Assembly (NCBI GenBank): GCA_964012875.1
Contig: CAXGUU010000058.1
Span: forward strand, 1 to 12,863
Length of the DNA stretch: 12,863 nt
Reading direction: 5' to 3'
Source: CAXGUU01 sp964012875
GTDB taxonomy: Bacteria > Pseudomonadota > Gammaproteobacteria > Ga0077536
A model generated the notes under the pieces. It had not been told where the DNA came from. It ran no database searches and saw only the letters and a program-made list of their open reading frames with translations. Both the position numbers and the translations under genes were made by a program. This document shows positions 7,921 to 12,863 of this stretch, in pieces (the stretch's first letter is position 1; the number at the start of each line of letters is the position of its first letter).

Positions 7921-8000
7921 GGTCGCGACCCTGGTTACTCTTGAGGTCACTTCTGACGTGACGACGATCGGTAACCAGCTTTGCGGTTGTTCGCAATCGC
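7921..8000. other. Nested inverted repeats between convergent mutT and zapD
   Basis: Four symmetric elements are packed in 80 bp. They are the perfect 10-bp palindrome GGTCGCGACC (7921-7930); CTGGTTAC (7931-7938) with its exact complement GTAACCAG (7971-7978); GTCAC (7946-7950) with GTGAC (7958-7962) nested inside it; and GCGGTTG-TTCG-CAATCGC (7983-8000), a 7-bp stem with one G-U pair. No T-tract follows on either strand. The placement between two converging genes suggests transcript 3'-end formation or processing, or a cruciform, but the role is inferred. Confidence 0.5.
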
Positions 8001-8004
8001 GGCT

Positions 8005-8820
8005 CTATATACCGCAGCACCTCAATTCAAAGTTAACGTCTTCCTCAATTTGGACTGGGCGACTTGACGTTTTGGTCTGTTGGTAAAAACGAATCGTAAA
8101 TCGGTGCTTGCCGCCACTGATTTCTGGAAAAGCGGCGATGTCCCGCGGCAATATGACGCGTACCAGCTGATGTTGAACGTCACTGTCGAATTGCTCCTGG
8201 TACACACCAGCAGTCGCGGTAACTACCCGTGGGTCGCTACTGTCGCGGATCAGCGCCAAGATTGTCTGCGTGGCGCATTCGACGACCCTCAGATCCTTCA
8301 TCCAGGCTTTGAGTGTTTCGGCGCGGTGGTGGGTGTCGGAATTTAACCAGTGATGAAATGCTGGAACATCGAAGCTGCAGGTTCCACCGGGAATGTTGAT
8401 GCGTTGTTTGATCTGGGTAACGAGCTCGTCAGCCCGAAGTGCACTCCCGGGTTGGTAGTCAGGTTTCTTTAATTGCACTAAAACGTCGCCGATATCCGAT
8501 AAGGTTCGGTCCAACGCATCCTGACTCACGCTCGGGTTGCTCCGCAATGCGATGAATTGTGTGGAGTTTCGCTCCAATTCCTTGATCAGTTCACCTTTGA
8601 TATCTGTACGCAACAGAAAATCGCAGACATCGAGCATACTAGTGATGGTGTCGCGGGCACGTTCTGGGCTGCCCTCGTCTATCCCGGATTCGATCGAAAA
8701 AAACAGATGTTCGAGTCGAAGGCAGTTTCGCATTCGCTCGCTTAATGGCTGCTCGTATATCACCGACACGCCCGTGTCGGGAAAAAGGCTTGCCTGTACG
8801 CCATCTGCTGTCGAGCTCAT
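8005..8820 (-). CDS. zapD: Z-ring cross-linking factor ZapD (DUF1342)
   Basis: ZapD binds the FtsZ C-terminal tail and bundles FtsZ filaments at mid-cell. The product has 271 residues against 247 in E. coli, with an unconserved lead of about 18 residues before the family start VIYEQPLSERMR (20-31). The signature IPGGTCSFD (143-151), the HHWLN segment (156-160) and the closing FELRCC (264-269) are all present. The middle is mainly helical and the C-terminal third is a beta domain, as in known ZapD structures. ATG at 8820 sits behind a purine-rich stretch (GAGATGAG) that overlaps the coaE stop region, with 5 bp between the two genes. Codons 14-20 contain a perfect hairpin (see findings). The FtsZ at the left of the window keeps the tail peptide that ZapD recognises. 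Usually yacG sits next to zapD; it is absent here. Confidence 0.95.
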   Translation of the reverse strand: MSSTADGVQASLFPDTGVSVIYEQPLSERMRNCLRLEHLFFSIESGIDEGSPERARDTITSMLDVCDFLLRTDIKGELIKELERNSTQFIALRSNPSVSQDALDRTLSDIGDVLVQLKKPDYQPGSALRADELVTQIKQRINIPGGTCSFDVPAFHHWLNSDTHHRAETLKAWMKDLRVVECATQTILALIRDSSDPRVVTATAGVYQEQFDSDVQHQLVRVILPRDIAAFPEISGGKHRFTIRFYQQTKTSSRPVQIEEDVNFELRCCGI

Positions 8821-8825
8821 CTATC

Positions 8826-9452
8826 TCATCTCGCTAAGTCCTGGCGCTCGGATATCTCAAGGTAGCGTTCGTGTAATGCACCCACCTGGCCAGAGAGATC
8901 GTCCGGCTTACCGTCGTTCATGATGACATCGTCGGCGATGGATAGGCGCTCTTTTCGGTCAGCTTGAGCACGCATAATTGCGCCAGCATCTGCTTCTGTC
9001 AAACGGTCGCGTTTCATGACCCGTTCAATTTGCAGGGTTTCCGGGCAATCGACCACAAGGACCCGGTCAACGAGCGGGTTCGAACGGCCCTCGGCGAGCA
9101 GGGGGATACCCAGCAGGCAGTAGGGGCCGTCAATTGCGCTAATACGGTCGCCCATCGCAGTCCGAATACGAGGATGCAGTATGTCCTCAAGCATTTTTCT
9201 CTTAGCCGGGTCCCTAAATACGATATCCCGGACAACGGCACGGTCCATTTCGCCGTGCTCATCGAGCACCGACTCTCCGAACGCAGTCACTATTTCCTGC
9301 AGAGCCGGCTCCCCAGGTTGGACGACGTCCCGGGCGACCTGATCGGCGTCGATGACGGCTATCCCGTACGCACGTTCGAACATGTCGCAAACCGTGGACT
9401 TTCCGGAACCAATCCCGCCTGTAACAGCGATGACAAGTGGCCTTTGACTCAC
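8826..9452 (-). CDS. coaE: Dephospho-CoA kinase CoaE
   Basis: CoaE phosphorylates the ribose 3'-hydroxyl of dephospho-CoA, the last step of coenzyme A synthesis. The 208-residue protein begins directly with the P-loop strand; Walker A GGIGSGKST lies at 12-20. The substrate-binding VIDADQVARDVV (33-44), with D35 and D37, and the ILHPRIR segment (91-97) match the family, as does the basic lid region around MKRDRLTEADA. The start is GTG at 9452; no ATG lies between the upstream stop and the P-loop. Only a weak GGTAG precedes it. It is 34 bp after pilD and 5 bp before zapD on the same strand, so it is probably cotranscribed with the pil genes. The pilD-coaE pairing is common in pilus-bearing gammaproteobacteria and has no known mechanistic meaning. 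Confidence 0.97.
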   Translation of the reverse strand: MSQRPLVIAVTGGIGSGKSTVCDMFERAYGIAVIDADQVARDVVQPGEPALQEIVTAFGESVLDEHGEMDRAVVRDIVFRDPAKRKMLEDILHPRIRTAMGDRISAIDGPYCLLGIPLLAEGRSNPLVDRVLVVDCPETLQIERVMKRDRLTEADAGAIMRAQADRKERLSIADDVIMNDGKPDDLSGQVGALHERYLEISERQDLAR

Positions 9453-9486
9453 GTTTCTAGCACTACCGGGATAACAACCGCGCCGC

Positions 9487-10371
9487 TTATATGCCGGTGC
9501 CGATGTTGAAAAGGTCGGAAATCCGTCCGCCCCAAAACATCATGATTAAACCTGCGAGTGCAAGGTAAGGGCCAAACGGTATCGGTTCGCTACGCTTGGC
9601 GAATGACGTCAACAGCAACGTGACACCGATTATCGCACCTACCGCTGACGACACTAGGATCAAGGCTGGGAGTGCTTGCCAACCAAGCCATGCGCCGAGT
9701 GCCGACAACAGCTTGAAGTCGCCATAGCCCATGCCTTCTTTCCCGGTTACGAGTTTAAACGCCCAGTAGACCGACCACAGACTTAAGTATCCGAACATCG
9801 CGCCCAATACTGCATCTTCCAGGGTAACGGGGTACGCATCCGAAAAGCCAAGCGCGATACCGAACCACAGGAGTGGCATGGTCAAGCTGTCGGGCAGCAA
9901 TTGGGTATCGAGATCGATCATCGCAAGCGCGATCAGGTACCACGCAAACAGGCTGACGGCCGCGACATGAATAATTGAGTCCGTAGTGGGAACACCGTCC
10001 GGGAATCCGAAAGCAAAAGCGGCCAGTCCGGTCAGGGCGCCGGTGGCGGCCTCTACCAGCGGATAGCGAATACTAATCGCCGACTCGCATCTGCGGCACT
10101 TGCCCCCTATCAACAGGTAGCTCAACACCGGGACGTTGTCGTATCCCGCGATTTTTTCACCGCAACCCGGGCATCGTGAGCGAGGGCGCACGAGGTCGAA
10201 AGGTTCTGTTTCACCATCTGTTGTTGCTTCGTCCCCGTCCAGGGCCGCGCAATCGGCCCGCCACTCGCGTTCCATCATCAGCGGCAGTCGATGGATGACC
10301 ACATTCAGAAAACTTCCGATCATGAGACCAAAAACGGTGGCCGTAAACATGAACAGGACGGGGTCAATCAC
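9487..10371 (-). CDS. pilD: Type IV prepilin peptidase / N-methyltransferase PilD
   Basis: PilD is an integral inner-membrane aspartyl protease that cuts the leader from type IV prepilins and type II pseudopilins and N-methylates the new end. In this 294-residue protein the N-terminal GSFLNVVIHRLP (19-30) is the family hallmark. The cytoplasmic domain has the tetracysteine zinc motif C67, C70, C92, C95. The catalytic aspartates are D153 in AMIDLDTQLLPD and D218 in GYGDFK. Several hydrophobic segments fill 108-285. The methylase domain is present, so this is the bifunctional form. The start is GTG at 10371, sharing GTGA with the stop of a 68-codon open frame that follows pilC. There is no visible Shine-Dalgarno, which suggests translation by coupling or a weak start. 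The start assignment is reasonable but less sure than the family. Confidence 0.96.
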   Translation of the reverse strand: MIDPVLFMFTATVFGLMIGSFLNVVIHRLPLMMEREWRADCAALDGDEATTDGETEPFDLVRPRSRCPGCGEKIAGYDNVPVLSYLLIGGKCRRCESAISIRYPLVEAATGALTGLAAFAFGFPDGVPTTDSIIHVAAVSLFAWYLIALAMIDLDTQLLPDSLTMPLLWFGIALGFSDAYPVTLEDAVLGAMFGYLSLWSVYWAFKLVTGKEGMGYGDFKLLSALGAWLGWQALPALILVSSAVGAIIGVTLLLTSFAKRSEPIPFGPYLALAGLIMMFWGGRISDLFNIGTGI

Positions 10372-10535
10372 TGGGCTGGGTCCATGTAGGGAGTGAGGGT
10401 GAGGAAACGGGTCTGCGCAACAACCATGCAGCTTTCAACGGTGTCCGCCCCCAACCGCAAGCCGTTAGCAGGATAGCCTGCAGGTAGCAGGGGCTTGCTG
10501 GAAATGGCGTCGCCGAGTACCGGGCACGTCAGCAC
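10368..10535 (-). CDS. Possible small ORF (55 aa) coupled to pilD
   Basis: I do not recognise this protein. The gap between pilC and pilD is exactly 204 nt and is stop-free in the pilC frame: 68 sense codons follow the pilC TGA and end at a TGA that overlaps the pilD GTG as GTGA. The first usable start is GTG at 10535, giving 55 residues that begin MLTCPVLGDAISSKP and end in LTLTPYMDPAQ. It has two cysteines, no membrane segment and no known motif. No ribosome site is seen before the GTG, which weakens the case. In favour are the coupling overlap and the absence of a Shine-Dalgarno for pilD. A frame this long without stops would arise by chance about 4% of the time if stops fell at 3 in 64 codons. 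It could be non-coding spacer. Confidence 0.3.
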   Translation of the reverse strand: MLTCPVLGDAISSKPLLPAGYPANGLRLGADTVESCMVVAQTRFLTLTPYMDPAQ

Positions 10536-10574
10536 GAAAACGCTAACAATCTCATGCCTGTTCGTGTCACGCTG

Positions 10575-11789
10575 TCAGACGACCTGTCCCATCTTGAAGA
10601 TTGGCAGGTACATTGCGACTACGAGGCCACCAATCAGCACGCCAAGCACCGCCATAATGATTGGCTCCAACAGGCTGGTGAGCGACTCGACTGCGTCGTC
10701 GACTTCCTGCTCGTACCAGTCCGCGACTTTGCCGAGCATCTGATCGAGCGCGCCTGATTCCTCGCCAATAGCGACCATCTGGATCACCATGTTTGGCCAT
10801 ACGCCGACATCGCGCATTGCCGCCTGTATCTGCGTGCCGGTCGCAACGTCATCGCGCATTTTCATAACCGCCTCATAGTAGACAATGTTGCCGCACGCTC
10901 CGGCAACCGAGGTCATCGCTTCCACCAGGGGCGTACCGGCCGCAAACATGGTTGCCAGCGTACGTGCGAAGCGTGCGATCGCGGATTTATTCAGGATGTC
11001 GCCGAGCACCGGAATCTTGAGCAACAGCCGGTCCACGAAGTGGGCGAATTTAACTGATCGTTTCATCGCCTGGATTATGCCAACGATGGTCAGGATGATG
11101 CCGCCGATCAGAAAGAACCAGTTAGCTTGAAACCACTTTGACATGGTAATAACGAAGGTTGTCAGCGCTGGCAGGTCGGCGCCAAATCCAGCGAACAATT
11201 CCTGGAACTGCGGTATCACGAAGATCATCAATATACAGGTGATGACGAATGCAACCACGATCACTGCGATTGGATAGAACATCGCACCTTTGATCTTGGA
11301 TTTGAGCGCTTCGGTCTTTTCCATGTAAGTAGCGAGCTTGTGCAGGATGTCTTCCAGAATACCGGCCTGTTCGCCGGCGGTGACCAGGTTGACAAACAGC
11401 TCGTTGAAGTACTTCGGATGCTTACGCAGCGCCTCGTTCAGAGAGCCGCCGGCCTCGACGTCACCCTTAATGGTCATAATCAGGTCCTGCATGGCCTTGT
11501 TTTCATGGCCCCGACCGACAATTTCAAACGACTGCACCAGCGGTACGCCGGACGACATCATGGTCGCCATCTGGCGGCAGAAAACGGTGATGTCTTTGGT
11601 CGTGATTTTTCCGCCGCCGAGCAGTGGTTTCGGTTTCTTCTTGACCTTAAGGGGATTGACACCCTGACGCCGCAGCTGAGCTTTGATCAGGGCATCGTTC
11701 TTCCCGAACATCTCGCCCTTGACCTTTTTTCCGGCCCTATCGACGCCCTCCCACACGAACATCTCACTCTTGGCTGCTGCTTGTGCCAT
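10575..11789 (-). CDS. pilC: Type IV pilus inner-membrane platform protein PilC
   Basis: PilC is the polytopic platform protein that links the PilB/PilT ATPases to pilin insertion. The 404-residue length is typical. A short N-terminal domain (FVWEGVDRAGKKVKG at 11-25) precedes two GspF/T2SSF repeats at about 68-193 and 272-396, each with the signature pattern: FCRQMATMMSSGVPLVQSF, then FARTLATMFAAGTPLVEA, and GEQAGILEDIL, then GEESGALDQML. Membrane segments lie at about 171-193, 220-241 and 373-396. The C-terminus AMYLPIFKMGQVV is the normal family end, so the stop-free frame beyond the stop is not lost pilC sequence. ATG at 11789 has a GGAG ribosome site about 9 nt upstream that lies in the end of pilB; only 3 bp separate the pilB stop from this start. 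The TGA stop is followed by C, a context known to be leaky in bacteria. Confidence 0.97.
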   Translation of the reverse strand: MAQAAAKSEMFVWEGVDRAGKKVKGEMFGKNDALIKAQLRRQGVNPLKVKKKPKPLLGGGKITTKDITVFCRQMATMMSSGVPLVQSFEIVGRGHENKAMQDLIMTIKGDVEAGGSLNEALRKHPKYFNELFVNLVTAGEQAGILEDILHKLATYMEKTEALKSKIKGAMFYPIAVIVVAFVITCILMIFVIPQFQELFAGFGADLPALTTFVITMSKWFQANWFFLIGGIILTIVGIIQAMKRSVKFAHFVDRLLLKIPVLGDILNKSAIARFARTLATMFAAGTPLVEAMTSVAGACGNIVYYEAVMKMRDDVATGTQIQAAMRDVGVWPNMVIQMVAIGEESGALDQMLGKVADWYEQEVDDAVESLTSLLEPIIMAVLGVLIGGLVVAMYLPIFKMGQVV

Positions 11790-11792
11790 GGT

Positions 11793-12863
11793 CTACTCCA
11801 CTGTCACGCGATTGACTTCTGCGAGGCTTGTCACGCCTGCTCTGACTTTGGCGAGCCCGGACTTACGAATATCCCAGATACCTTCTGACATCGACTGGTC
11901 GGCTAGCTGAACCGCGTTTGCGCCTTCGATGATCAGGCGTTTCATTGCATCCGATATCGGCATTACCTGGTAGATGCCTGCGCGTCCCTTATATCCACTG
12001 GGGCAGTCAGCGCCGCCGTCGCCCGGGCCGAAGGTTTTGACACCTTCATCAATCCATTCCTGCAGGAAGCCTTCATCGAGCAGCGCTTCGTCCGGCATTT
12101 CGAGCGGTACGCGGTAGTCCGGATGCAGCCGGCGACACAAGCGCTGGCCGGTGATCAGGTTGATGGTCGTCGCCACCGCAAAGGCCTGGATGCCCATGTC
12201 CTGCAGACGGGTCAGCGTCTGCGGTCCATCGTTGGTATGCAAGGTCGACATCACCATATGGCCGGTTTGTGCCGCTTTAACACCGATTGAACCCGTTTCG
12301 AGATCGCGTATTTCGCCAACCAGAATGATGTCTGGATCCTGACGCAGGAACGCTTTCAGCGCCTTGGGGAAGGTCATCCCTGTGCGCTCATCCACCTGAA
12401 CCTGATTGACTCCGGGCAGGTTGATTTCAACCGGGTCTTCCGCAGTCGAGATATTGACGTCTTCCTGGTTCAGGATATTAATCCCGCTATACAGCGACAC
12501 GGTCTTGCCGCTGCCGGTCGGACCGGTGACCAGGAACATCCCGTAGGGTTTGTGCAGATTTTTCAGAAACATCTCTTTTTGATGATCTTCGTAACCGAGC
12601 TGATCGATCTGCAGCTTCGCGGCATCGGAATCAAGGATACGCAAACAGGCTTTTTCCCCGAAAAGTGTCGGGCACGTGCTCACGCGGAAATCGATGGCTT
12701 TGCTTTTCGATAACTTGAGTTTGATGCGTCCGTCCTGTGGAACCCGGCGCTCCGATACGTCGAGCCGCGACATGACCTTGATTCGCGCCGCAATCTTGCC
12801 GGCGAGGGAAATTGGCGGACGCGAGACTTCTTGTAGCACGCCGTCAATTCGAAAGCGCACGCG
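11793..12863 (-). CDS. pilB: Type IV pilus extension ATPase PilB, C-terminal part (5' end outside window)
   Basis: PilB is the hexameric cytoplasmic ATPase that powers pilus extension. The reading frame runs off the right edge, leaving 356 codons that start within VRFRIDGVL, the end of the N2 domain, and cover the whole ATPase core. Walker A GPTGSGKT is at fragment residues 114-121. The Asp box (STAEDPVE), Walker B (IILVGEIRD) and His box (TGHMVMSTLHTND) follow in order. PilB rather than PilT is supported by the LCxxxH and GYKGRAGIYQV landmarks that frame a zinc-binding insertion and by position directly before pilC. That insertion normally has two CxxC pairs, but here only C243 and C287 remain: the second cysteine of pair one is Leu and the first of pair two is Gly. 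The frame is otherwise intact with all motor motifs, so the protein is not an obvious pseudogene. Confidence 0.95.
   Translation of the reverse strand, partial: RVRFRIDGVLQEVSRPPISLAGKIAARIKVMSRLDVSERRVPQDGRIKLKLSKSKAIDFRVSTCPTLFGEKACLRILDSDAAKLQIDQLGYEDHQKEMFLKNLHKPYGMFLVTGPTGSGKTVSLYSGINILNQEDVNISTAEDPVEINLPGVNQVQVDERTGMTFPKALKAFLRQDPDIILVGEIRDLETGSIGVKAAQTGHMVMSTLHTNDGPQTLTRLQDMGIQAFAVATTINLITGQRLCRRLHPDYRVPLEMPDEALLDEGFLQEWIDEGVKTFGPGDGGADCPSGYKGRAGIYQVMPISDAMKRLIIEGANAVQLADQSMSEGIWDIRKSGLAKVRAGVTSLAEVNRVTVE

Noticed and set aside
7983..8000. GGTTGTTCGCAATC considered as a tRNA T-arm
   Set aside because: There are no D-arm, anticodon-arm or acceptor-stem partners at the right distances, and the loop does not fit TTCRANY.
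8964..9509. A 181-codon + frame antisense to coaE
   Set aside because: CoaE is clearly the coding strand, with full motifs. The antisense product shows no family features.
11340..11888. A 182-codon + frame antisense to pilC/pilB
   Set aside because: It lies wholly opposite two strongly conserved coding regions, has no recognisable domain and no plausible ribosome site.
1..12863. Mobile elements, CRISPR arrays, phage or defence genes
   Set aside because: No transposase, integrase, direct repeat arrays or defence-type domains were found on either strand; nearly all sequence is covered by conserved core genes.

Overview
The window is chromosomal core DNA from a gammaproteobacterium. FtsZ, LpxC, SecA, ArgJ, MutT, ZapD and CoaE all look like full, conserved family members. 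ZapD is a beta/gammaproteobacterial division factor, and the order ftsZ-lpxC-dciA-M23 peptidase-secA-argJ-mutT matches what I recall of the Pseudomonas aeruginosa cell-wall/division (dcw) cluster. The zapD-coaE-pilD-pilC-pilB block is typical of pilus-bearing gammaproteobacteria. The genus cannot be fixed from the sequence. I see no IS element, phage gene, CRISPR array, tRNA or rRNA gene.

Left half (1-7909, mostly + strand): the 3' part of ftsZ; lpxC behind a likely extended -10 promoter; dciA (helicase loader, DUF721) on the - strand; a membrane-anchored LytM/M23 peptidase divergent from it; a 199-bp gap with a likely secA promoter; secA; argJ, whose start codon lies inside the last secA codons; and mutT. 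This joins septum formation, lipid A synthesis, replication initiation, wall remodelling and protein export in one stretch.

Right half (8005-12863, - strand, transcribed towards mutT): pilB (5' part outside the window), pilC, a possible small coupled ORF, pilD, coaE and zapD, closely packed and probably one transcriptional unit. PilB (extension ATPase), PilC (inner-membrane platform) and PilD (prepilin peptidase) form the type IV pilus assembly core. CoaE makes coenzyme A and ZapD bundles FtsZ filaments. The two halves converge on a 95-bp gap rich in nested inverted repeats.

No new multi-gene system is visible. The points most worth checking are: PilB keeps only two of the four cysteines of its zinc motif; a 68-codon stop-free frame exactly fills the pilC-pilD gap and ends in a GTGA overlap with pilD; the structured convergent junction; the lack of yacG next to zapD; and a Gly-to-Ala change in the MutT Nudix box.
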